This document shows, in pieces, positions 11,501 through 22,000 of a DNA stretch of 64,000 nucleotides (its first letter is position 1; each line of letters begins with the position of its first letter). Position numbers and translations under genes: made by a program. The notes below the pieces were generated by a model. It worked only from the letters and a program-made list of their open reading frames with translations, made no database searches and was not told where the DNA came from. Source of the stretch: Steinernema hermaphroditum (lineage: Eukaryota; Nematoda; Chromadorea; Rhabditida; Steinernematidae); contig CM059621.1 in assembly GCA_030435675.1 (NCBI GenBank), positions 17,795,241-17,859,240 on the forward strand, read 5' to 3'.

Positions 11501-14000
11501 CACAGTAATCCCAACGGGAATAGGCGCGTTCGATCAGGCTCGTGCAGTTCTACAAGATCCAATCATAAAAATGATATGGTACTTTGGAGCAGGAGGGTCA
11601 GATGCAGAGCTTTTGGTATGAGCAAGGGCCCTGCTGTCTCGAATTGAAAGTTTTGCAGGAAACTAAGATAGTCCACAGTAATCCCAACGGGAATAGGCGC
11701 GTTCGATCAGGCTCGTGCAGTAGATCAAGATGGAATCATAAAAATGATATGGTACTTTGGAGCAGGAGGGTCAGATGCAGAGCTTTTGGTATGAGCAAGG
11801 GCCCTGCTGTCTCGAATTGAAAGTTTTGCAGGAAACTAAGATAGTCCACAGTAATCCCAACGGGAATAGGCGCGTTCGATCAGGCTCGTGTAGTAGATCA
11901 AGATGGAATCATAAAAATGATATGGTACTTTGGAGCAGGAGGGTCAGATGCAGAGCTTTTGGTATGAGCAAGGGCCCTGCTGTCTCGAATTGAAAGTTTT
12001 GCAGGAAACTAAGATAGTCCACAGTAATCCCAACGGGAATAGGCGCGTTCGATCAGGCTCGTGCAGTTCTACAAGATCCAATCATAAAAATGCTATGGTA
12101 CTTTGGAGCAGGAGGGTCAGATGCAGAACTCTTTGTATGAACAAGGCCCTATCTGTCTCGAATTGAAAGTTTTGCAGGAAACTAAGATAGTCCACAGTAA
12201 TCCCAACGGGAATAGGCGCGTTCGATCAGGCTCGTGCAGTTCTACAAGATCCAATCATAAAAATGATATGGTACTTTGGAGCAGGAGGGTCAGATGCAGA
12301 GCTTTTGGTATGAGCAAGGGCCCTGCTGTCTCGAATTGAAAGTTTTGCAGGAAACTAAGATAGTCCACAGTAATCCCAACGGGAATAGGCGCGTTCGATC
12401 AGGCTCGTGCAGTAGATCAAGATGGAATCATAAAAATGATATGGTACTTTGGAGCAGGAGGGTCAGATGCAGAGCTTTTGGTATGAGCAAGGGCCCTGCT
12501 GTCTCGAATTGAAAGTTTTGCAGGAAACTAAGATAGTCCACAGTAATCCCAACGGGAATAGGCGCGTTCGATCAGGCTCGTGCAGTTCTACAAGATCCAA
12601 TCATAAAAATGATATGGTACTTTGGAGCAGGAGGGTCAGATGCAGAGCTTTTGGTATGAGCAAGGGCCCTGCTGTCTCGAATTGAAAGTTTTGCAGGAAA
12701 CTAAGATAGTCCACAGTAATCCCAACGGGAATAGGCGCGTTCGATCAGGCTCGTGCAGTTCTACAAGATCCAATCATAAAAATGCTATGGTACTTTGGAG
12801 CAGGAGGGTCAGATGCAGAACTCTTTGTATGAACAAGGCCCTATCTGTCTCGAATTGAAAGTTTTGCAGGAAACTAAGATAGTCCACAGTAATCCCAACG
12901 GGAATAGGCGCGTTCGATCAGGCTCGTGCAGTTCTACAAGATCCAATCATAAAAATGATATGGTACTTTGGAGCAGGAGGGTCAGATGCAGAACTCTTTG
13001 TATGAACAAGGCCCTATCTGTCTCGAATTGAAAGTTTTGCAGGAAACTAAGATAGTCCACAGTAATCCCAACGGGAATAGGCGCGTTCGATCAGGCTCGT
13101 GCAGTTCTACAAGATCCAATCATAAAAATGATATGGTACTTTGGAGCAGGAGGGTCAGATGCAGAGCTTTTGGTATGAGCAAGGGCCCTGCTGTCTCGAA
13201 TTGAAAGTTTTGCAGGAAACTAAGATAGTCCACAGTAATCCCAACGGGAATAGGCGCGTTCGATCAGGCTCGTGCAGTTCTACAAGATCCAATCATAAAA
13301 ATGCTATGGTACTTTGGAGCAGGAGGGTCAGATGCAGAACTCTTTGTATGAACAAGGCCCTATCTGTCTCGAATTGAAAGTTTTGCAGGAAACTAAGATA
13401 GTCCACAGTAATCCCAACGGGAATAGGCGCGTTCGATCAGGCTCGTGCAGTTCTACAAGATCCAATCATAAAAATGATATGGTACTTTGGAGCAGGAGGG
13501 TCAGATGCAGAGCTTTTGGTATGAGCAAGGGCCCTGCTGTCTCGAATTGAAAGTTTTGCAGGAAACTAAGATAGTCCACAGTAATCCCAACGGGAATAGG
13601 CGCGTTCGATCAGGCTCGTGCAGTAGATCAAGATGGAATCATAAAAATGATATGGTACTTTGGAGCAGGAGGGTCAGATGCAGAGCTTTTGGTAAGAGCA
13701 AGGGCCCTGCTGTCTCGAATTGAAAGTTTTGCAGGAAACTAAGATAGTCCACAGTAATCCCAACGGGAATAGGCGCGTTCGATCAGGCTCGTGTAGTAGA
13801 TCAAGATGGAATCATAAAAATGATATGGTACTTTGGAGCAGGAGGGTCAGATGCAGAGCTTTTGGTATGAGCAAGGGCCCTGCTGTCTCGAATTGAAAGT
13901 TTTGCAGGAAACTAAGATAGTCCACAGTAATCCCAACGGGAATAGGCGCGTTCGATCAGGCTCGTGCAGTTCTACAAGATCCAATCATAAAAATGCTATG
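5529..14000 (+). repeat. Subarray 2: A-N-led higher-order blocks of 1-6 monomers
   Basis: Nearly all monomers are exactly 173 bp and come in a few near-identical types. A-N monomers start at 5529, 6394, 6913, 7951, 8643, 9162, 9508, 9681, 10373, 10892, 11065, 11411, 12103, 12795, 12968 and 13314. The resulting blocks are 5, 3, 6, 4, 3, 2, 1, 4, 3, 1, 2, 4, 4, 1 and 2 monomers, then a last block that reaches the gap. With few exceptions the last monomer of a block carries 'gctatgg', while monomers followed by a B monomer carry 'gatatgg'. The 135-151 window alternates between 'ttctacaagatcc' and 'agatcaagatgg'. I infer recent amplification with unequal exchange, not one fixed higher-order repeat. 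Every monomer here keeps TTCGAT. Confidence 0.9.
8643..8815 (+). repeat. Reference A-type (A-N) monomer
   Basis: A-type monomers differ from B at the 25-53 window, which reads 'ctctttgtatgaacaagg' followed by ccctatctg and so lacks GGGCCC. Two subtypes exist. A-S has 'cagagctctt', which creates a SacI site (GAGCTC); A-N has 'cagaactctt' and lacks it. A-S dominates before about 5.5 kb and A-N after it. The rest of the monomer matches B. Outside the first 14 kb A-like monomers are rare and carry the related form gcctcaactg, for example near 18917, 53770 and 57239. Confidence 0.93.
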
Positions 14001-14500
14001 NNNNNNNNNNNNNNNNNNNNNNNNNNNNNNNNNNNNNNNNNNNNNNNNNNNNNNNNNNNNNNNNNNNNNNNNNNNNNNNNNNNNNNNNNNNNNNNNNNNN
14101 NNNNNNNNNNNNNNNNNNNNNNNNNNNNNNNNNNNNNNNNNNNNNNNNNNNNNNNNNNNNNNNNNNNNNNNNNNNNNNNNNNNNNNNNNNNNNNNNNNNN
14201 NNNNNNNNNNNNNNNNNNNNNNNNNNNNNNNNNNNNNNNNNNNNNNNNNNNNNNNNNNNNNNNNNNNNNNNNNNNNNNNNNNNNNNNNNNNNNNNNNNNN
14301 NNNNNNNNNNNNNNNNNNNNNNNNNNNNNNNNNNNNNNNNNNNNNNNNNNNNNNNNNNNNNNNNNNNNNNNNNNNNNNNNNNNNNNNNNNNNNNNNNNNN
14401 NNNNNNNNNNNNNNNNNNNNNNNNNNNNNNNNNNNNNNNNNNNNNNNNNNNNNNNNNNNNNNNNNNNNNNNNNNNNNNNNNNNNNNNNNNNNNNNNNNNN
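14001..14500. other. Assembly gap, 500 N
   Basis: The run is exactly 500 N, a placeholder length. The monomer register does not cross it cleanly: the last pre-gap unit starts at 13833 and the first post-gap unit start is at 14518, a distance of 685 bp, where four monomers would be 692. The monomer variants also change from A/B blocks before the gap to B monomers with 'gagcgggggccc' and 'gggagtagg' after it. The true gap length and the adjacency are therefore unknown. Confidence 0.98.
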
Positions 14501-14517
14501 AAAAATGCTATGGTACT

Positions 14518-14735
14518 TTGGAGCAGGAGGGTCAGATGCAGAGCTTTTGGTATGAGCGGGGGTGTTGGGGGGGAGGGGGAGATGAGAGCTTTTGGTATGA
14601 GCAAGGGCCCTGCTGTCTCGAATTGAAAGTTTTGCAGGAAACTAAGATAGTCCACAGTAATCCCAACGGGAATAGGCGCGTTCGATCAGGCTCGTGCAGT
14701 TCTACAAGATCCAATCATAAAAATGCTATGGTACT
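14518..14735 (+). repeat. Rearranged monomer with 45-bp G-rich insertion at gap edge
   Basis: This unit is 218 bp, or 173 plus 45. The segment 'gagcttttggtatgagc' occurs twice (14541 and 14585), separated by a purine-rich stretch with G runs at 14558-14562, 14567-14573 and 14575-14579. The G runs can supply four GGG tracts, a possible G-quadruplex. No other monomer in the window has this insertion. Its position, 18 bp into the contig plus about 40 bp, makes a contig-end artefact as likely as a real duplication. Confidence 0.8.
14558..14579 (+). other. Possible G-quadruplex-forming tract
   Basis: G runs of 5, 7 and 5 bases separated by TGTT and A can supply four GGG tracts with short loops. 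The tract lies inside the 45-bp insertion beside the first gap and occurs once in the window. Whether it is real sequence or a contig-end error cannot be decided here. Confidence 0.55.
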
Positions 14736-16638
14736 TTGGAGCAGGAGGGTCAGATGCAGAGCTTTTGGTATGAGCGGGGGCCCTGCTGTCTCGAATTGAA
14801 AGTTTTGCAGGAAACTAAGATAGTCCACAGTAATTCCAACGGGAGTAGGCGCGTTCGATCAGGCTCGTGCAGTTCTACAAGATCCAATCATAAAAATGCT
14901 ATGGTACTTTGGAGCAGGAGGGTCAGATGCAGAGCTTTTGGTATGAGCAAGGGCCCTGCTGTCTCGAATTGAAAGTTTTGCAGGAAACTAAGATAGTCCA
15001 CAGTAATCCCAACGGGAGTAGGCGCGTTCGATCAGGCTCGTGCAGTTCTACAAGATCCAATCATAAAAATGCTATGGTACTTTGGAGCAGGAGGGTCAGA
15101 TGCAGAGCTTTTGGTATGAGCGGGGGCCCTGCTGTCTCGAATTGAAAGTTTTGCAGGAAACTAAGATAGTCCACAGTAAATCCAGCGGGAGTAGGCGCGT
15201 TCGATCAGGCTCGTGCAGTTCTACAAGATCCAATCATAAAAATGCTATGGTACTTTGGAGCAGGAGGGTCAGATGCAGAGCTTTTGGTATGAGCGGGGGC
15301 CCTGCTGTCTCGAATTGAAAGTTTTGCAGGAAACTAAGATAGTCCACAGTAATTCCAACGGGAGTAGGCGCGTTCGATCAGGCTCGTGCAGTTCTACAAG
15401 ATCCAATCATAAAAATGCTATGGTACTTTGGAGCAGGAGGGTCAGATGCAGAGCTTTTGGTATGAGCAAGGGCCCTGCTGTCTCGAATTGAAAGTTTTGC
15501 AGGAAACTAAGATAGTCCACAGTAATCCCAACGGGAATAGGCGCGTTCGATCAGGCTCGTGCAGTTCTACAAGATCCAATCATAAAAATGCTATGGTACT
15601 TTGGAGCAGGAGGGTCAGATGCAGAGCTTTTGGTATGAGCGGGGGCCCTGCTGTCTCGAATTGAAAGTTTTGCAGGAAACTAAGATAGTCCACAGTAATC
15701 CCAACGGGAGTAGGCGCGTTCGATCAGGCTCGTGCAGTTCTACAAGATCCAATCATAAAAATGCTATGGTACTTTGGAGCAGGAGGGTCAGATGCAGAGC
15801 TTTTGGTATGAGCGGGGGCCCTGCTGTCTCGAATTGAAAGTTTTGCAGGAAACTAAGATAGTCCACAGTAAATCCAGCGGGAGTAGGCGCGTTCGATCAG
15901 GCTCGTGCAGTTCTACAAGATCCAATCATAAAAATGCTATGGTACTTTGGAGCAGGAGGGTCAGATGCAGAGCTTTTGGTATGAGCAAGGGCCCTGCTGT
16001 CTCGAATTGAAAGTTTTGCAGGAAACTAAGATAGTCCACAGTAAATCCAGCGGGAGTAGGCGCGTTCGATCAGGCTCGTGCAGTTCTACAAGATCCAATC
16101 ATAAAAATGCTATGGTACTTTGGAGCAGGAGGGTCAGATGCAGAGCTTTTGGTATGAGCGGGGGCCCTGCTGTCTCGAATTGAAAGTTTTGCAGGAAACT
16201 AAGATAGTCCACAGTAATCCCAACGGGAGTAGGCGCGTTCGATCAGGCTCGTGCAGTTGTACAAGATTCAATCATAAAAATGCTATGGTACTTTGGAGCA
16301 GGAGGGTCAGATGCAGAGCTTTTGGTATGAGCGGGGGCCCTGCTGTCTCGAATTGAAAGTTTTGCAGGAAACTAAGATAGTCCACAGTAAACCCAACGGG
16401 AGTAGGCGCGTTCGATCAGGCTCGTGCAGTTCTACAAGATCCAATCATAAAAATGCTATGGTACTTTGGAGCAGGAGGGTCAGATGCAGAGCTTTTGGTA
16501 TGAGCGGGGGCCCTGCTGTCTCGAATTGAAAGTTTTGCAGGAAACTAAGATAGTCCACAGTAAATCCAACGGGAGTAGGCGCGTTCGATCAGGCTCGTGC
16601 AGTTCTACAAGATTCAATCATAAAAATGCTATGGTACT
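14736..16638 (+). repeat. Subarray 3: B monomers with caaggg/cggggg alternation
   Basis: These are regular 173-bp B-type monomers. They vary at the G run before GGCCC ('gagcaagggccc' or 'gagcgggggccc'), at positions 96-110 (gtaatccc, gtaaatcc, gtaattcc, gtaaaccc; aac or agc; gggaat or gggagt), and occasionally at 135-151 ('ttgtacaagattc'). A-type monomers are absent. TTCGAT is intact in all copies. Confidence 0.88.
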
Positions 16639-19061
16639 TTGGAGCAGGAGGGTCAGATGCAGAGCTTTTGGTATGAGCAAGGGCCCTGCTGTCTCGAATT
16701 GAAAGTTTTGCAGGAAACTAAGATAGTCCACAGTAAATCCAACGGGAATAGGCGCGTTTGATCAGGCTCGTGCAGTTCTACAAGATCCAATCATAAAAAT
16801 GATATGGTACTTTGGAGCAGGAGGGTCAGATGCAGAGCTTTTGGTATGAGCGGGGGCCCTGCTGTCTCGAATTGAAAGTTTTGCAGGAAACTAAGATAGT
16901 CCACAGTAAATCCAACGGGAGTAGGCGCGTTCGATCAGGCTCGTGCAGTTGTACAAGATTCAATCATAAAAATGCTATGGTACTTTGGAGCAGGAGGGTC
17001 AGATGCAGAGCTTTTGGTATGAGCGGGGGCCCTGCTGTCTCGAATTGAAAGTTTTGCAGGAAACTAAGATAGTCCACAGTAATCCCAACGGGAATAGGCG
17101 CGTTTGATCAGGCTCGTGCAGTTCTACAAGATCCAATCATAAAAATGCTATGGTACTTTGGAGCAGGAGGGTCAGATGCAGAGCTTTTGGTATGAGCAAG
17201 GGCCCTGCTGTCTCGAATTGAAAGTTTTGCAGGAAACTAAGATAGTCCACAGTAAATCCAGCGGGAGTAGGCGCGTTCGATCAGGCTCGTGCAGTAGAAC
17301 AAGATTCAATCATAAAAATGCTATGGTACTTTGGAGCAGGAGGGTCAGATGCAGAGCTTTTGGTATGAGCAAGGGCCCTGCTGTCTCGAATTGAAAGTTT
17401 TGCAGGAAACTAAGATAGTCCACAGTAAATCCAACGGGAGTAGGCGCGTTCGATCAGGCTCGTGCAGTTCTACAAGATCCAATCATAAAAATGCTATGGT
17501 ACTTTGGAGCAGGAGGGTCAGATGCAGAGCTTTTGGTATGAGCAAGGGCCCTGCTGTCTCGAGTTGAAAGTTTTGCAGGAAACTAAGATAGTCCACAGTA
17601 ATCCCAACGGGAATAGGCGCGTTTGATCAGGCTCGTGCAGTTCTACAAGATCCAATCATAAAAATGCTATGGTACTTTGGAGCAGGAGGGTCAGATGCAG
17701 AGCTTTTGGTATGAGCGGGGGCCCTACTGTCTCGAATTGAAAGTTTTGCAGGAAACTAAGATAGTCCACAGTAAATCCAGCGGGAGTAGGCGCGTTCGAT
17801 CAGGCTCGTGCAGTTGAACAAGATTCAATCATAAAAATGCTATGGTACTTTGGAGCAGGAGGGTCAGATGCAGAGCTTTTGGTATGAGCAAGGGCCCTGC
17901 TGTCTCGAATTGAAAGTTTTGCAGGAAACTAAGATAGTCCACAGTAAACCCAATGGGAATAGGCGCGTTTGATCAGGCTCGTGCAGTTGAACAAGATTCA
18001 ATCATAAAAATGCTATGGTACTTTGGAGCAGGAGGGTCAGATGCAGAGCTTTTGGTATGAGCGGGGGCCCTGCTGTCTCGAATTGAAAGTTTTGCAGGAA
18101 ACTAAGATAGTCCACAGTAAATCCCAACGGGAATAGGCGCGTTTGATCAGGCTCGTGCAGTTCTACAAGATCCAATCATAAAAATGCTATGGTACTTTGG
18201 AGCAGGAGGGTCAGATGCAGAGCTTTTGGTATGAGCAAGGGCCCTGCTGTCTCGAATTGAAAGTTTTGCAGGAAACTAAGATAGTCCACAGTAATCCCAA
18301 CGGGAGTAGGCGCGTTTGATCAGGCTCGTGCAGTTCTACAACATCCAATCATAAAAATGCTATGGTACTTTGGAGCAGGAGGGTCAGATGCAGAGCTTTT
18401 GGTATGAGCAGGGGCCCTACTGTCTCGAATTGAAAGTTTTGCAGGAAACTAAGATAGTCCACAGTAATCCCAACGGGAGTAGGCGCGTTTGATCAGGCTC
18501 GTGCAGTTCTACAAGATTCAATCATAAAAATGTTATGGTACTTTGGAGCAGGAGGGTCAGATGCAGAGCTTTTGGTATGAGCAAGGGCCCTGCTGTCTCG
18601 AATTGAAAGTTTTGCAGGAAACTAAGATAGTCCACAGTAATCCCAACGGGAGTAGGCGGTTTGATCAGGCTCGTGCAGTTCTACAAGATCCAATCATAAA
18701 AATGATATGGTACTTTGGAGCAGGAGGGTCAGATGCAGAGCTTTTGGTATGAGCGGGGGCTCCGTTGTTCGAATTGAAAGTTTTGCAGGAAACTAAGATA
18801 GTCCACAGTAATCCCAACGGGAATAGGCGCGTTCGATCAGGCTCGTGCAGTAGAACAAGATTCAATCATAAAAATGCTATGGTACTTTGGAGCAGGAGGG
18901 TCAGATGCAGAGCTCTTTGTATGAACAACGCCTCAACTGTCTCGAATTGAAAGTTTTGCAGGAAACTAAGATATAGTCCACAGTAATCCCAACGGGAATA
19001 GGCGCGTTCGATCAGGCTCGTGCAGTAGAACAAGATTCAATCATAAAAATGCTATGGTACT
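16639..19061 (+). repeat. Decayed patch 1: TTTGAT monomers and indels
   Basis: Many copies carry 'cgcgtttgatc' instead of 'cgcgttcgatc', for example near 16756, 17101, 17609, 17967, 18147, 18313 and 18488. Other changes include 'ttgaacaagattc' at 135-151 (17817, 17994), 'aatggg' for 'aacggg' near 17953, 'taggcggtttg' with two bases lost near 18656, and 'gctccgttgttcg' near 18760. A single A-like monomer with 'aacgcctcaactg' lies near 18917-18940, and a TA insertion gives 'aagatatagtcc' near 18969. The patch looks like an island of older, less homogenised repeats between two clean blocks. Confidence 0.88.
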
Positions 19062-22000
19062 TTGGAGCAGGAGGGTCAGATGCAGAGCTCTTGGTATGAG
19101 CAAGGGCCCTGCTGTCTCGAATTGAAAGTTTTGCAGGAAACTAAGATAGTCCACAGTAAATCCAACGGGAGTAGGCGCGTTCGATCAGGCTCGTGCAGTT
19201 CTACAAGATCCAATCATAAAAATGCTATGGTACTTTGGAGCAGGAGGGTCAGATGCAGAGCTTTTGGTATGAGCGGGGGCCCTGCTGTCTCGAATTGAAA
19301 GTTTTGCAGGAAACTAAGATAGTCCACAGTAATCCAACGGGAGTAGGCGCGTTCGATCAGGCTCGTGCAGTTCTACAAGATCCAATCATAAAAATGCTAT
19401 GGTACTTTGGAGCAGGAGGGTCAGATGCAGAGCTTTTGGTATGAGCGGGGGCCCTGCTGTCTCGAATTGAAAGTTTTGCAGGAAACTAAGATAGTCCACA
19501 GTAAATCCCAAGCGGGAGTAGGCGCGTTCGATCAGGCTCGTGCAGTTGCAGTACAAGATCCAATCATAAAAATGCTATGGTACTTTGGAGCAGGAGGGTC
19601 AGATGCAGAGCTTTTGGTATGAGCGGGGGCCCTGCTGTCTCGAATTGAAAGTTTTGCAGGAAACTAAGATAGTCCACAGTAAATCCAACGGGAGTAGGCG
19701 CGTTCGATCAGGCTCGTGCAGTTCTACAAGATCCAATCATAAAAATGCTATGGTACTTTGGAGCAGGAGGGTCAGATGCAGAGCTTTTGGTATGAGCGGG
19801 GGCCCTGCTGTCTCGAATTGAAAGTTTTGCAGGAACTAAGATAGTCCACAGTAAATCCAACGGGAGTAGGCGCGTTCGATCAGGCTCGTGCAGTTCTACA
19901 AGATCCAATCATAAAAATGCTATGGTACTTTGGAGCAGGAGGGTCAGATGCAGAGCTTTTGGTATGAGCGGGGGCCCTGCTGTCTCGAATTGAAAGTTTT
20001 GCAGGAAACTAAGATAGTCCACAGTAAATCCAACGGGAGTAGGCGCGTTCGATCAGGCTCGTGCAGTTCTACAAGATCCAATCATAAAAATGCTATGGTA
20101 CTTTGGAGCAGGAGGGTCAGATGCAGAGCTTTTGGTATGAGCGGGGGCCCTGCTGTCTCGAATTGAAAGTTTTGCAGGAAACTAAGATAGTCCACAGTAA
20201 ATCCAACGGGAGTAGGCGCGTTCGATCAGGCTCGTGCAGTTCTACAAGATCCAATCATAAAAATGCTATGGTACTTTGGAGCAGGAGGGTCAGATGCAGA
20301 GCTTTTGGTATGAGCGGGGGCCCTGCTGTCTCGAATTGAAAGTTTTGCAGGAAACTAAGATAGTCCACAGTAAATCCAACGGGAGTAGGCGCGTTCGATC
20401 AGGCTCGTGCAGTTCTACAAGATCCAATCATAAAAATGCTATGGTACTTTGGAGCAGGAGGGTCAGATGCAGAGCTTTTGGTATGCAGCGGGGGCCCTGC
20501 TGTCTCGAATTGAAAGTTTTGCAGGAAACTAAGATAGTCCACAGTAAATCCAACGGGAGTAGGCGCGTTCGATCAGGCTCGTGCAGTTCTACAAGATCCA
20601 ATCATAAAAATGCTATGGTACTTTGGAGCAGGAGGGTCAGATGCAGAGCTTTTGGTATGAGCGGGGGCCCTGCTGTCTCGAATTGAAAGTTTTGCAGGAA
20701 ACTAAGATAGTCCACAGTAAATCCAACGGGAGTAGGCGCGTTCGATCAGGCTCGTGCAGTTCTACAAGATCCAATCATAAAAATGCTATGGTACTTTGGA
20801 GCAGGAGGGTCAGATGCAGAGCTTTTGTATGATGAGCAAGGGCCCTGCTGTCTCGAATTGAAAGTTTTGCAGGAAACTAAGATAGTCCACAGTAAATCCA
20901 ACGGGAATAGGCGCGTTCGATCAGGCTCGTGCAGTTCTACAAGATCCAATCATAAAAATGCTATGGTACTTTGGAGCAGGAGGGTCAGATGCAGAGCTTT
21001 TGGTATGAGCGGGGGCCCTGCTGTCTCGAATTGAAAGTTTTGCAGGAAACTAAGATAGTCCACAGTAAATCCAACGGGAGTAGGCGCGTTCGATCAGGCT
21101 CGTGCAGTTCTACAAGATCCAATCATAAAAATGCTATGGTACTTTGGAGCAGGAGGGTCAGATGCAGAGCTTTTGGTATGAGCGGGGGCCCTGCTGTCTC
21201 GAATTGAAAGTTTTGCAGGAAACTAAGATAGTCCACAGTAAATCCAACGGGAGTAGGCGCGTTCGATCAGGCTCGTGCAGTTCTACAAGATCCAATCATA
21301 AAAATGCTATGGTACTTTGGAGCAGGAGGGTCAGATGCAGAGCTTTTGGTATGAGCGGGGGCCCTGCTGTCTCGAATTGAAAGTTTTGCAGGAAACTAAG
21401 ATAGTCCACAGTAAATCCAACGGGAGTAGGCGCGTTCGATCAGGCTCGTGCAGTTCTACAAGATCCAATCATAAAAATGCTATGGTACTTTGGAGCAGGA
21501 GGGTCAGATGCAGAGCTTTTGGTATGAGCAAGGGCCCTGCTGTCTCGAATTGAAAGTTTTGCAGGAAACTAAGATAGTCCACAGTAATCCCAACGGGAAT
21601 AGGCGCGTTCGATCAGGCTCGTGCAGTTCTACAAGATCCAATCATAAAAATGCTATGGTACTTTGGAGCAGGAGGGTCAGATGCAGAGCTTTTGGTATGA
21701 GCGGGGGCCCTGCTGTCTCGAATTGAAAGTTTTGCAGGAAACTAAGATAGTCCACAGTAAATCCAGCGGGAGTAGGCGCGTTCGATCAGGCTCGTGCAGT
21801 TCTACAAGATCCAATCATAAAAATGCTATGGTACTTTGGAGCAGGAGGGTCAGATGCAGAGCTTTTGGTATGAGCGGGGGCCCTGCTGTCTCGAATTGAA
21901 AGTTTTGCAGGAAACTAAGATAGTCCACAGTAAATCCAACGGGAGTAGGCGCGTTCGATCAGGCTCGTGCAGTTCTACAAGATCCAATCATAAAAATGCT

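Noticed and set aside
13833..14799. Long open frames spanning the first run of N
   Set aside because: The frame is open only because N codons cannot be stops.
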